A stretch of DNA of 42,656 nucleotides. It comes from Acidimicrobiaceae bacterium (GTDB taxonomy: Bacteria; Actinomycetota; Acidimicrobiia; Acidimicrobiales; Ilumatobacteraceae). Made by a program: the position numbers and the translations under genes. Location: NCBI GenBank assembly GCA_013204455.1, contig JABMNW010000183.1, positions 1 to 42,656 of the forward strand, given 5' to 3'. The notes under the pieces are model-generated. The model worked only from the letters and a program-made list of their open reading frames with translations, did not search any database and was not told the origin of the DNA. Position 1 is the first letter of the stretch; the number at the start of each line of letters is the position of its first letter. This document shows positions 34,094 through 42,426 of the stretch, in pieces.

Positions 34094-34130
34094 TTATAAA
34101 TAACGGTTGCTTTTACTGGTAACGATTCCA
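34094..34130 (-). promoter_or_regulatory. Promoter of the seven-gene operon with LacI-type operator D
   Basis: On the plus strand TGGTAACGATTCCA (34117-34130) is the operator. On the minus strand TTACCA (within the operator) and TTATAA (34094-34099) are 17 bases apart, the same promoter-operator layout as site C. An additional inverted repeat, ACGGTTG (34103-34109) and CAACCGT (34129-34135), encloses the operator. Confidence 0.68.
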
Positions 34131-34194
34131 ACCGTAGCGGTGTTTGGACCATGCTGTCAAATGGACACCCCAAGCGAACTTCGGTTATTTGGAC

Positions 34195-35223
34195 TTACTG
34201 CGGAGGGGGCGTTGATGTTGCGCGCGCAACATACTTAGTTGGCAGCACTCTTATTTGTGGTTCACTTCCATTAACGACATCCAATAGTACTTGGGCTGCG
34301 GATTTTCCAAAATTGTACGGGTCACGAGTTACAACACTTATGGGCGGCGTGGATAACTCCATGAATGGCACTTCATCACATGCAATAAAAGCAACTTCTC
34401 TACCAATTCGTAATCCCAATGTTCGCAGAGCCTTAAGCGAACCTTCAGTCGACTGAACGCCGGCTGCCAATACAGCCGTTGGCCGAAGGTCACCAGCGAA
34501 TAACTCGATCACGGCGGCCTCGGCAAAATCTGGACCGTAACTACCAGATCGCAGGAACTCCCTTTGGAATCTGAGACCGACCTCACTATATGCATCTTCC
34601 ACGCCACGTAATCTTTCTCGACCAGCACGCACAGTCACTGGCCCTGAAATCACGGCAATTTTTCTGTGGCCGAGTTGCAGCAGATGTCGCACTGCGTCTC
34701 GAACTCCAGAACGATGATCAATCTGAATGAATGATGCGGAGACGCCTGTCAAATCTCGATCCAGCACTACAACATGACCTTTAAACTGCCTAAGCGCTTT
34801 CAACATTTCCTCATCAGTTTCAGCCACAAGTGACGCAATTATGCCATCGGCACGACGGCCAGCAAGAAGATTTAAGTGACCAACTTCGACCGAAGTCTCA
34901 CCATCCGAGTTTGATACCAGCAACGAGTAGCCATGCTCACGTAAAATATCATCGGCTCCTTTTGCTATTAGAGCGAACAAAGGGTTCGAGATATCGCGAA
35001 CTATAAAACCGACCATCTGCGTTGACCCACTACGCAAACTCGAAGCAAGAAGATTAGGTTCGAATCCTAGTTTTTTTGCAGCATCGGTTACCCGTTTTTT
35101 AAGGCTCTCGCTTACATCCGGATGATCACTAAGAGCTCTGGAAACACTCGATATAGCCACGCCAGCCTTTTTTGCTACATCTTCCATTGTCGCTTGGCGG
35201 CTAACACTTTTCTTAATGGCCAT
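34195..35223 (-). CDS. LacI/GalR-family transcriptional regulator (predicted island repressor)
   Basis: 342 residues. The N-terminal helix-turn-helix and hinge are TMEDVAKKAGVAISSVSRAL and GFEPNLLASSLRSGSTQMVG. The periplasmic-binding-protein-like domain from about 60 to 340 (FIVRDISNPLFALIAKGADDIL, then DGIIASLV, FIACDEVPFMEL) binds a small effector, usually a sugar or sugar derivative. AAGGAG precedes the start by seven bases. Its gene is just upstream of, and in the same direction as, the enolase operon with operator D. The four matching operators in the island make it the obvious regulator. The effector is unknown. Confidence 0.92.
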   Translation of the reverse strand: MAIKKSVSRQATMEDVAKKAGVAISSVSRALSDHPDVSESLKKRVTDAAKKLGFEPNLLASSLRSGSTQMVGFIVRDISNPLFALIAKGADDILREHGYSLLVSNSDGETSVEVGHLNLLAGRRADGIIASLVAETDEEMLKALRQFKGHVVVLDRDLTGVSASFIQIDHRSGVRDAVRHLLQLGHRKIAVISGPVTVRAGRERLRGVEDAYSEVGLRFQREFLRSGSYGPDFAEAAVIELFAGDLRPTAVLAAGVQSTEGSLKALRTLGLRIGREVAFIACDEVPFMELSTPPISVVTRDPYNFGKSAAQVLLDVVNGSEPQIRVLPTKYVARATSTPPPQ

Positions 35224-35257
35224 TAATATCTCCTTGATTATTTCAGTTTAAAAATCC

Positions 35258-36580
35258 TCAATCAAGACCAAGGTCGATACTCATACGCGAACGGCGCAAT
35301 TTGTCAAGAGCTGTGCGTGGAATACTCTCAACAAAAAAATACTCTTTGGGCCGCTTAAATGGCGCTAAATTTTCACGAGCGAATATACTCAATTGGTTTT
35401 CAGTAACGGTACCAACAATGGCGGCACATACTCTTTGCCCCCATTGCTCATCATCACGTGCAAATACAACTATGTCTGATACCCCGTCCAAATCTTGCAA
35501 TACCGCCTCAACTTCCACAGGATAAACATTTACACCGCCAGAGACAATTAGATCATCGCGTCTACCACGGAGAAACAAGTAGCCGTCCTGGTCAAGATAC
35601 CCGAGATCGCCAACTGTGAAGAACTCGTCGTGCCAAGCTGCCGCAGATCTAGCTGGATCGCGCCAATATTCCCAGCGAGCATACGGCGGACAACTGGACC
35701 AAATTATCTCATCTTCGTCAACTTTAAGTTTACGATTTTTCCTTGCTCGGCCTACCGTTCCAGGTCGTTCTAACCAATCGACCGACGAACAAACTGTAAA
35801 TTGGCCCTCTGTGGAGCCATAAAATTCCCAGAGATTTTTTACTCCAATCGCTTCAATCGCCTGACGTTTTATTTTTTCTTCGCACTTTGAACCAGCGTGT
35901 AACACCAACCGCAGGGAACTCAAGGCACTTAGTTTGCCTGCCTCCGCGAGTCGTTGAAGATGAGTCGGAGTGCAAAATGTAGTTGTTGGACCTGTTTCGC
36001 GAATTGCGTTTACAACTGTTTCCACATTAAACCGACCAGGGACAACGATTGAACCCCCTGCCAATAAGGTGCTAAGCGAATGACGAATTGGAGCTGAGTG
36101 ATAGAGCGGCGAGCACACAAGGTGAATATCACTTTTGTCTATTGACCACTGATCAATCTCTTCGCTCCAAAGTTTTTTTGCGTCACTTTCGGAGAGTACC
36201 GGTGAAACGACACCCTTTGACCTGCCGGTTGTTCCAGACGTGTACAACATTGGACGAGTAAGTGGATATGGAGAAATTTCATCAATTCCGTGGTTAGATA
36301 GTGTTGCAAACTTTGCTTCTGAATCAATCATTATGACAACTTCAGCATCCTTGATAATCAGGTTGCGTTCTTTGGCCAAAAGTTGCGAATTAAGCACAAC
36401 CGGAATTACTCCACTACGTAATGCTCCACCTATCGCAAACAATAAATCAATCGAACTGGAGACACATAAACCAACCCGATCGCCTGGAACTGCGCCGAGC
36501 ATTCGGAATCCCCGCGCCGCCTGCGCCTGACGATAATCTGCCTCTATAGAATTAACGACTTCATATCGGTCTTGATTCAT
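35258..36580 (-). CDS. AMP-dependent acyl-CoA ligase (ANL superfamily), short N-terminus
   Basis: An adenylate-forming enzyme activating a carboxylic acid to its CoA thioester. Motifs are the P-loop YTSGTTGRSKGV (113-124), FYGSTEGQF, the hinge region FTVGDLGYLDQDGYLFLRGR, and PRTALDKLRR with the C-terminal catalytic Lys. At 440 residues it is shorter than the usual 500-550, and residues upstream of PGDRVGLCV are few, so the N-terminal subdomain is trimmed. No ribosome binding site is evident at ATG 36580. It lies between the amidohydrolase (20 bases) and the LacI gene (34 bases) in one apparent transcription unit. It may activate the acid freed by amide hydrolysis. Confidence 0.87.
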   Translation of the reverse strand: MNQDRYEVVNSIEADYRQAQAARGFRMLGAVPGDRVGLCVSSSIDLLFAIGGALRSGVIPVVLNSQLLAKERNLIIKDAEVVIMIDSEAKFATLSNHGIDEISPYPLTRPMLYTSGTTGRSKGVVSPVLSESDAKKLWSEEIDQWSIDKSDIHLVCSPLYHSAPIRHSLSTLLAGGSIVVPGRFNVETVVNAIRETGPTTTFCTPTHLQRLAEAGKLSALSSLRLVLHAGSKCEEKIKRQAIEAIGVKNLWEFYGSTEGQFTVCSSVDWLERPGTVGRARKNRKLKVDEDEIIWSSCPPYARWEYWRDPARSAAAWHDEFFTVGDLGYLDQDGYLFLRGRRDDLIVSGGVNVYPVEVEAVLQDLDGVSDIVVFARDDEQWGQRVCAAIVGTVTENQLSIFARENLAPFKRPKEYFFVESIPRTALDKLRRSRMSIDLGLD

Positions 36581-36600
36581 TTCGAAAATTTCAGACTTGA

Positions 36601-37929
36601 CTAAGACTCATCGGTGAATATAACTGGCGGGCTTTTCGGTAGCTGCTTCGTATCTGCGACACCAAGGATCATCTCTGTTATCGCATCTTGCGGGTCGATT
36701 GCAAACTCTGCGTCACGTAAACCAACTAATTGGTCGCCCAAAACCACCTCTCCGCGATGACAAACAAACTGCACATTTGACAAATGCAAGATGTCCTCTG
36801 TCGGGTCACCTCCAATCCCTACTAGGTCGGCAATTGCTCCTGGTGCAATTACGCCAACTTCGCCAGTCAGTCCAAGAGCAGCGGCCGCACGCGAAGTAGC
36901 CATTTTTAGTGCTTCGATTGGCGCGATACCAGAATCAACGATTAGTGCGAGTTCGTCGTGCAGTCCAAAACCTGGTATCACATATGGCCACGGTGTATCA
37001 GTTCCGGTAATTATCTCGCAACCTCTTCGCCACATCTCATAAACAGCGCGTTTCATCGTGATTAAACTCTGTTGCCTCTTAAGACGGACTTCGGGATCAA
37101 GATATCTGTGTGGGAAACGCGCCCAGGCCGAGCGTACTTGTGGATGAACCCACCTAAGCCTGTTGTCGTTAATTAGGACACTCTCATTAATCCGACATAG
37201 CCGGTCCCAAACCATAAGGGTAGGACACATAATTGTTTGGTTCTCGAGAAATGAATCAATACACGCACTCAAATATTCTGGATCAACGAATGGGCTTTCA
37301 CCGCCATGTTCATGATGGACACACCCCGTCAGATGTTCAATCTCATCGACCTTAATCTTGGATGCATCGATCGCATTTACGCCACCGAGGTGCGCGAGAA
37401 CGAATTTATCAAGATTATGAGCAGTCGTGATCGCTGCATCCATCTGATCTTTATCGAGATTGACATACAACTTGATTGCATCAACGCCAGCACTAACGAG
37501 TTCTTCCACACTCCGGATTACCTGATTACAATCATTATTTTGTCGGCTAATTTTTGGCCAATTCGTTGTACGACCGTCAAGAACTGGACCACAGCATTTT
37601 ATTGTTGGCCCAGCAAGCGGATTTTTTCTAGTCCTTTCTCTTGCGTTTAGTACCCACTCAAGATTGTTCCCAGTATCGCGCACCGTTGTGACGCCAGCAG
37701 CTAAAAAGCCGGGCATCATCCAGTTGCTTAGGTGAACATGTGCATCTATTAATCCAGGAATTAATGTGCAATCTGGCAAATTGACAGATCTCATTTTGCC
37801 GACAGATCGACTGTCGACTAATTCAACAATGCGCTCACCTTCGATAATCAACGCTTTGCCTTTGGTGACTGTTGTCCCATTCCAAATCGCGTCAGGGACG
37901 ACTGCCCAATGTTTTAAATTTTCAGACAA
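36601..37929 (-). CDS. Amidohydrolase-superfamily metal hydrolase (imidazolonepropionase/prolidase-like)
   Basis: A 442-residue TIM-barrel metallohydrolase with an N-terminal beta-sandwich. The metal motifs are LIDAHVHL (H64, H66), AIKLYVN (K153, candidate carboxylated lysine), VLAHLGG (H180), DEIEHLTG (H199) and IITGTDTPWP (D311), the full set for a binuclear member. GEVGVIAPGAIADLVGIGGDP is the usual closing strand. Related enzymes cleave cyclic amides or peptide-like C-N bonds. It is the outermost gene of the island, next to hemW. Only 24 bases separate it from the hemW stop, so it may depend on read-through from the core operon. Confidence 0.88.
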   Translation of the reverse strand: MSENLKHWAVVPDAIWNGTTVTKGKALIIEGERIVELVDSRSVGKMRSVNLPDCTLIPGLIDAHVHLSNWMMPGFLAAGVTTVRDTGNNLEWVLNARERTRKNPLAGPTIKCCGPVLDGRTTNWPKISRQNNDCNQVIRSVEELVSAGVDAIKLYVNLDKDQMDAAITTAHNLDKFVLAHLGGVNAIDASKIKVDEIEHLTGCVHHEHGGESPFVDPEYLSACIDSFLENQTIMCPTLMVWDRLCRINESVLINDNRLRWVHPQVRSAWARFPHRYLDPEVRLKRQQSLITMKRAVYEMWRRGCEIITGTDTPWPYVIPGFGLHDELALIVDSGIAPIEALKMATSRAAAALGLTGEVGVIAPGAIADLVGIGGDPTEDILHLSNVQFVCHRGEVVLGDQLVGLRDAEFAIDPQDAITEMILGVADTKQLPKSPPVIFTDES

Positions 37930-37953
37930 GACAACCTCCGAACTAATATTATT

Positions 37954-39030
37954 CTACGAATCTATTAGCCGCAGCGCGACTTCGTTGGCCATTAGCCGAC
38001 CGGCGCGAGTAAGTACTAATTTGTTGTCGCGCTGTTCAACTAGTTCGCTCATTTCTTCTAGATCGAATTGGCTAATCGATCCAAATGGCACACCGTCGCG
38101 CGTGCGTACCAATAGTTGTAGCGCTTCCCGTTTGCGAGTTTGAGCGTCCAAAGTTTCACTCGAAGATTCTGGCGACTCGCCGGCCATCACAAGTTCGATG
38201 TAACGCTCCGGAGTGCGGACATTCCACCAACGCCGGCCATCTAAATGTGCGTGCGCCGCGCTACCAAAACCGTGATAATTGCCTTGCTGCCAATACAGCG
38301 AGTTGTGCTCGCACTCATGACCAGGTTTGGCCCAATTAGAAATTTCATAGTTGAGCAAGCCACTTTGATTAAATAACTCATCGACGATTTCGTATTTGTC
38401 GGCTTGGTCATCGTCATCTGGATGACGATCAGGTTGCGATGCCAATGCCGTATTCGCCTCGACGGTTAATCCGTATGCAGAAACATGGGGTGGATCAAGA
38501 GCAACAACATCATTCACTGTTTTCCGCCAATCGTCTAACGACTCGCCGGCCGCACCGTAAATAATGTCGAGATTAAAAGTTTTGAAACCAGCCTGATGTA
38601 CTGCAGACACAGCGCGTTGCACATTCTCTGGATTATGCGTGCGACCAAGCGACGCCAGGACATGACCCACCGTTGACTGAACACCAACACTCACTCGGTT
38701 AACACCGCTACCGCGATAGGTGCGCATCATCGCCAGAGTTACATCGTCTGGATTGCACTCGACTGTGACTTCGGCGCCAGTCGCTAGCTTTATCTCGCCC
38801 AACACACTCATTAATTCGTTCGCTGGCACAAGCGTTGGCGTGCCCCCACCGATAAATACGGACGTTGCCGGTGGCATAGCAGTAGCCACACTTCGACGAA
38901 TATCGATGCGCAATGCCTCTAGATAGTTGCTTGTTAATTGATGGCGATCGGTAAAAGTTGCAAACGCACAGTAGTCACACTTTTTTGCACAGAACGGAAT
39001 GTGTACATACACACCATGACCGGGATGCAC
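37954..39030 (-). CDS. hemW: Radical SAM haem chaperone HemW (coproporphyrinogen-oxidase-like)
   Basis: Radical SAM protein of 358 residues. YVHIPFCAKKCDYCAFA contains the three cluster cysteines (C14, C18, C21). FIGGGTPTLV and VECNPDDV are the SAM-binding motifs. NRVSVGVQS and LNYEISNWAKPGHECEHN are HemW family features; it delivers haem rather than oxidising coproporphyrinogen. The start is GTG 39030, eight bases after the bldD-like stop. The C-terminal codons LRLIDS form the right repeat of the island, meaning that the present 3' end may have been supplied by the inserted DNA. Confidence 0.93.
   Translation of the reverse strand: MHPGHGVYVHIPFCAKKCDYCAFATFTDRHQLTSNYLEALRIDIRRSVATAMPPATSVFIGGGTPTLVPANELMSVLGEIKLATGAEVTVECNPDDVTLAMMRTYRGSGVNRVSVGVQSTVGHVLASLGRTHNPENVQRAVSAVHQAGFKTFNLDIIYGAAGESLDDWRKTVNDVVALDPPHVSAYGLTVEANTALASQPDRHPDDDDQADKYEIVDELFNQSGLLNYEISNWAKPGHECEHNSLYWQQGNYHGFGSAAHAHLDGRRWWNVRTPERYIELVMAGESPESSSETLDAQTRKREALQLLVRTRDGVPFGSISQFDLEEMSELVEQRDNKLVLTRAGRLMANEVALRLIDS
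37957..37981 (+). repeat. Right direct repeat of the island (within the hemW 3' end)
   Basis: This segment is the counterpart of 12471-12495, in the same orientation and with a single mismatch. It covers the last nine codons or so of hemW and stops a few bases before the TAG. Similarity ends abruptly on both sides. Confidence 0.85.
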
Positions 39031-39038
39031 AACGATTG

Positions 39039-39584
39039 CTAACTCTGAGTTGTCGGGGGCACGAACAGCAAGTCGAGTTCGGCTAATCGCACACCAACTT
39101 GATCTACAGGAATATCTAACATCACCGCAATTGCTCGTGTGTCATGCGCGCGCACGGTAATTACTTTGCCATTGAAGTCTTGTCGTTGCACTTGGATCAT
39201 CCGTAAGAATCGCTCGAGCATTTTGTACTCCACACCCACACGGGTAGAAAGTTTCGCCACATCGATTCGCAATTTGGTTGGGCCAGATGCGCCAGGCTGA
39301 TTATCTTCGACTCGTTGCGGATCCCGAGGCAAGAGTTGATCAACAGTTACGCCATAGAACTTTGCCAAACGCTCAAGCCGCGGCACCGAGATCGAGCGTT
39401 CGCCGCGTTCGTACGCCCCGAGCACGGACGCCTTGAACTCTTCTTGCGACTGAGTCTCAACCTCGTTGAGTGACAGATTTTTTTGTTGACGAATTGCGCG
39501 CAAGCGCTCGCCGACCATTCGCGAAAATGGCGATCGTTCAAGAAGTTCGCCGTCGGATTGACTCATTTCGTGATCACTTTGCAT
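39039..39584 (-). CDS. BldD-like transcriptional regulator with c-di-GMP-binding motifs
   Basis: A 181-residue regulator with an N-terminal XRE-type helix-turn-helix (about 24-85: GERLRAIRQQKNLSLNEVE, then VLGAYERGERSISVPRLERL) and a C-terminal BldD domain. In Streptomyces BldD the signature RxD-X8-RxxD binds tetrameric c-di-GMP. Here it reads RQD (134-136), then eight residues (FNGKVITV), then RAHD (145-148), so both halves and the spacing are kept. This suggests c-di-GMP-controlled repression. The start at 39584 overlaps rsmE by 11 bases; ATG 39566 is an alternative. It is read with rsmE and hemW. Confidence 0.88.
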   Translation of the reverse strand: MQSDHEMSQSDGELLERSPFSRMVGERLRAIRQQKNLSLNEVETQSQEEFKASVLGAYERGERSISVPRLERLAKFYGVTVDQLLPRDPQRVEDNQPGASGPTKLRIDVAKLSTRVGVEYKMLERFLRMIQVQRQDFNGKVITVRAHDTRAIAVMLDIPVDQVGVRLAELDLLFVPPTTQS

Positions 39585-40248
39585 TGCGCCTGTGCATTGT
39601 CATTAAAACTGCCGCACTTACCGCAGCCGTTTCGGCGCGTAACACGGTGTCGCCAAGCGAAACAAGGCCGGCACTACTCGAAGTCTCTTCGGCAGTAAAG
39701 CCACCCTCTGGGCCGATTGCGATTACTCGATGAGAGGCGTCTAACGGCTCGCCGCTCGGATCAGCAACGTAAAACGAACTCGATAAATGCGTTACATCGT
39801 GCACAATTGGCAACCATGTGCGTCGTGATTGCATTGCTGCTTCCCGTGCAATTCGTCGTAGACGCTCAATGTGTTTGTCGGCCTGACCATCTTCCCAACG
39901 CACAACACCGCGCTGGGTAGAACCGAGCGGAATAATATTGTCGACACCAATCTCCGTGAGTTTTTGCACCGTCCATTCGGGTCGATCTCCTTTAACCGGT
40001 GCAAACGCAACGGTCAACGCCCAACGTGGCGCAGAGTCTGAAACGACATCGCTAGTTGTCTCAAGCAATCCGCTTGCATCCAAAACACACGAGCGCCACT
40101 GACCGCGTCCGTTACTAATAGTTACCGCATCGCGTGGCGTAATTCGCAACACACGCAACAAATGGTGTGCGTCGAACTCACTAATCACCGGCGCGTCAAT
40201 CGAATCAACGAATATATGCGCTGTCGATTCGCGAAGTGTCGAGATCAC
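39574..40248 (-). CDS. rsmE: 16S rRNA (uracil1498-N3)-methyltransferase RsmE
   Basis: A SPOUT-fold methyltransferase of 224 residues. An N-terminal PUA-like part (AHIFVDSIDAPVISEFDAHHLLRVLR) precedes the methyltransferase: WTVQKLTEIGVDNIIPL, AREAAMQSRRTWLPIV and the SAM-binding knot IGPEGGFTAEE with VSLGDTVLRAETAAVSAAVL. These are the RsmE signatures. The start is GTG 40248, overlapping the dnaJ stop by four bases. hrcA-dnaJ-rsmE is a widespread gene order. Confidence 0.95.
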   Translation of the reverse strand: MISTLRESTAHIFVDSIDAPVISEFDAHHLLRVLRITPRDAVTISNGRGQWRSCVLDASGLLETTSDVVSDSAPRWALTVAFAPVKGDRPEWTVQKLTEIGVDNIIPLGSTQRGVVRWEDGQADKHIERLRRIAREAAMQSRRTWLPIVHDVTHLSSSFYVADPSGEPLDASHRVIAIGPEGGFTAEETSSSAGLVSLGDTVLRAETAAVSAAVLMTMHRRNAK

Positions 40249-41384
40249 GAAAACGCCGACTTAATTTTCGACTTCAAACCTTGTTCGGGTGGAGCAACTG
40301 GCTCGCCACGTTCTTTGGCAAGTCGATGTAATAGTTCACGCTGTGTCGCCGACAACTTTGTTGGCACCACAACTACAACCCTCGCTCGTAAATTACCGCG
40401 ACCACGACTGCGATTGCCTTGGTTAAGGTGCGGCACACCACGACCCTTCAATACAAATTCGTGCCCATGTTGCACACCTGGTGGAATCACTAAATTTTCG
40501 TCTCCATCCAAAGTTTCAAGTGTCAACTGCACGCCGAGTGCGGCTTGGGCAATCGTTACTTCAACATTCGTAACTAAGTCATCTTCTTCACGGTGATACA
40601 TCTCGTGTTCTCTAACAACGATGTGCACATACAAATCTCCTGTCGCACCACCGCGTGGTCCGACACCACCTCGACCACTAAGTCGCATTGTCTGACCAGT
40701 TGCGATACCTGCTGGAAGATCAAATTCGTGGGGGATCTCGCGCGTGGTGCGACCTTCGCCACGACATGTCGGACATGGTGAAGCGATTGTCTGACCGGCA
40801 CCACGGCAACGACCACAAGGCGTATTCGTAACCATTTGCCCGAGAATGCTTTGGCGTGTTCGACGAATTTGTCCTGAGCCACCACAATCCGGGCAACTTA
40901 TTGCTTTTGTGCCAGCAGCCGCACCCGTCCCACTGCAATCTTCACAACGCACCGCCGAGCGAACTGATACGGATGTGTTGCAGCCAAACACCGCGTCTTT
41001 GAAATCAATTTCTGCTTGTGTTTCTAGATCTGGACCACGAGGCGGACCAGATTGTTGTCGCCCGCCACCAAACGGAGATTCGCCACCAAAAAATGCGTCG
41101 AAGATGCTGCCAAAACCTGCGGAACCACCAAACGGATCGCCTCCGCCCGCACCGCCGCTACCGGATATTCCGGCTTCGCCAAATTGGTCGTAACGTGCAC
41201 GCATATTTGGATCAGACAGCACTTCGTAGGCATGACTCAATTTCTTAAATTCGTCTTCTGACTTTGGATCATTTGGGTTTGCGTCTGGATGCAGTTCACG
41301 AGCACGCTTGCGATAGGCGCGCTTTAGTTCATCTTGGCTGACAGACCGAGAGACACCAAGTAATTGATAAAAGTCTGACGCCAT
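40245..41384 (-). CDS. dnaJ: Chaperone DnaJ
   Basis: A DnaK co-chaperone, 379 residues with all four regions. The J domain (about 4-69) has HPD at 32-34. A Gly/Phe-rich stretch (GGAGGGDPFGGSAGFGS) follows. Four zinc-finger repeats of the form CxxCxGxG come next (CEDCSGTG, CPDCGGSG, CGRCRGAG, CPTCRGEG). The C-terminal substrate-binding beta domains contain LSGRGGVGPRGGATGDLYV. The gene starts seven bases after hrcA, and its stop overlaps rsmE. Confidence 0.97.
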   Translation of the reverse strand: MASDFYQLLGVSRSVSQDELKRAYRKRARELHPDANPNDPKSEDEFKKLSHAYEVLSDPNMRARYDQFGEAGISGSGGAGGGDPFGGSAGFGSIFDAFFGGESPFGGGRQQSGPPRGPDLETQAEIDFKDAVFGCNTSVSVRSAVRCEDCSGTGAAAGTKAISCPDCGGSGQIRRTRQSILGQMVTNTPCGRCRGAGQTIASPCPTCRGEGRTTREIPHEFDLPAGIATGQTMRLSGRGGVGPRGGATGDLYVHIVVREHEMYHREEDDLVTNVEVTIAQAALGVQLTLETLDGDENLVIPPGVQHGHEFVLKGRGVPHLNQGNRSRGRGNLRARVVVVVPTKLSATQRELLHRLAKERGEPVAPPEQGLKSKIKSAFS

Positions 41385-41391
41385 GGCTGTG

Positions 41392-42396
41392 TTAGTTCTC
41401 GGTCAGACGACGACCGAGGCGATCACTCACCGCTTCGACAGTGGCTAGTGCCTGCGAATAATTCATCCGCGTTGGACCGAGCACGCCAACTGTGCCAACC
41501 ATTGTTCCGTCGGCAATAACTGGCGCCAATACGACCGAACATGCCGAAAGTGGCTCAACGCCATGCTCGGCGCCAATTGCCACAGATAGACCACGATCCA
41601 ACATGTCGCGCACAAGGGTAACAACAACGTATTGCTGTTCAAGGGCATGTAAAACATTCCGGACAATTTCGACCGCATCAAATGCTTCCGCCATTTGTGC
41701 CGCACCACCAACAAAAAATGTTTCGTCACTTCGGGTACGATCCAACGATTCGAGCACACGCTCACATACTCGACTAACTACGTCGTTCGAGTGCTTGACC
41801 TGCAACCGATGCACTGGTACATCACGCAGTGGTTTACTAATCATCATCAACTGCAACTGAGAACTCGTCGCAGAGATATGTGCATCGGTGATGTCGATAC
41901 CAACTTCGATCTGCTCGTTTTCGACAGCACCGTTGGATAGAACGACAACCGCCGTGATGTGATGACTTGAGAGACGCACCAATTGCACCGAACGCACAAC
42001 TGCAACTTCAACGGTTGGACCGATTACAACTGACGCATAATTAGTTAGCTGTGTGAGCAAAGTTGACGTGCGCTGTAACGTTTCTTCCAAACGAAAGTGT
42101 GCGCTCTCGAAAAACTCTCCGACTTTTGCCTGCGCAATCGTGCCAAGTGTGCCGGCTGGGACAAGATTGTCAACAAAAAATCTATAACCCTTGTCGGTTG
42201 GAATACGCCCTGCCGATGTGTGAGTGTGAGTAAGAAATCCGTCCCGCTCGAGTATCGCCATATCGTTACGTACGGTGGCCGACGAAACGGCAAACTCGTG
42301 TGAGTTGGCGATGTGCGAAGACCCCACCGGTTGCGCGGTGGCGATGTATTCCTCGACGATTGCTCGGAGGATGGCGGTCTTACGATCGTCAAGCAT
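41392..42396 (-). CDS. hrcA: Heat-inducible transcription repressor HrcA
   Basis: A 334-residue heat-shock repressor. The N-terminal winged helix has VSSATVRNDMAILERDGFLT and TSAGRIPTDKGYRFFVD, which recognises CIRCE inverted repeats. The C-terminal GAF-like domain contains VGGAAQM and the closing VGVLGPTRMNYSQALATVEAV, typical of HrcA. Its targets are usually groESL and dnaK operons and itself. No CIRCE element is seen in the 30 bases between this gene and the MFS gene, so if it is autoregulated the site is further upstream. It heads the core operon hrcA-dnaJ-rsmE-bldD-hemW. Confidence 0.96.
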   Translation of the reverse strand: MLDDRKTAILRAIVEEYIATAQPVGSSHIANSHEFAVSSATVRNDMAILERDGFLTHTHTSAGRIPTDKGYRFFVDNLVPAGTLGTIAQAKVGEFFESAHFRLEETLQRTSTLLTQLTNYASVVIGPTVEVAVVRSVQLVRLSSHHITAVVVLSNGAVENEQIEVGIDITDAHISATSSQLQLMMISKPLRDVPVHRLQVKHSNDVVSRVCERVLESLDRTRSDETFFVGGAAQMAEAFDAVEIVRNVLHALEQQYVVVTLVRDMLDRGLSVAIGAEHGVEPLSACSVVLAPVIADGTMVGTVGVLGPTRMNYSQALATVEAVSDRLGRRLTEN

Positions 42397-42426
42397 TTGT
42401 TATCTTTCAGACTACCGAGCGGTTGA

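Larger units (their letters stand above)
12471..37981. mobile_element. 25.5-kb catabolic genomic island inserted at the 3' end of hemW
   Basis: The island is delimited by two direct copies of a 25-bp sequence that is the end of the hemW coding region. Everything inside belongs to catabolism, uptake or its regulation. The flanks are tRNA/PanB-like on the left and hemW-hrcA housekeeping genes on the right. By eye the DNA inside is more A+T-rich than the his operon. No integrase, transposase or conjugation gene is visible inside, so it is either domesticated, moved in trans or acquired by another route. The boundary evidence is direct; the mechanism is inference. Confidence 0.65.

Noticed and set aside
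39470-40596. Plus-strand ORFs opposite rsmE/dnaJ (39470-39733, 39483-39698, 40162-40596)
   Set aside because: They are antisense shadows of conserved core genes without any protein-family features.
42397-42426. CIRCE element expected near hrcA
   Set aside because: I looked for TTAGCACTC-N9-GAGTGCTAA in the short gap upstream of hrcA and it is not there.
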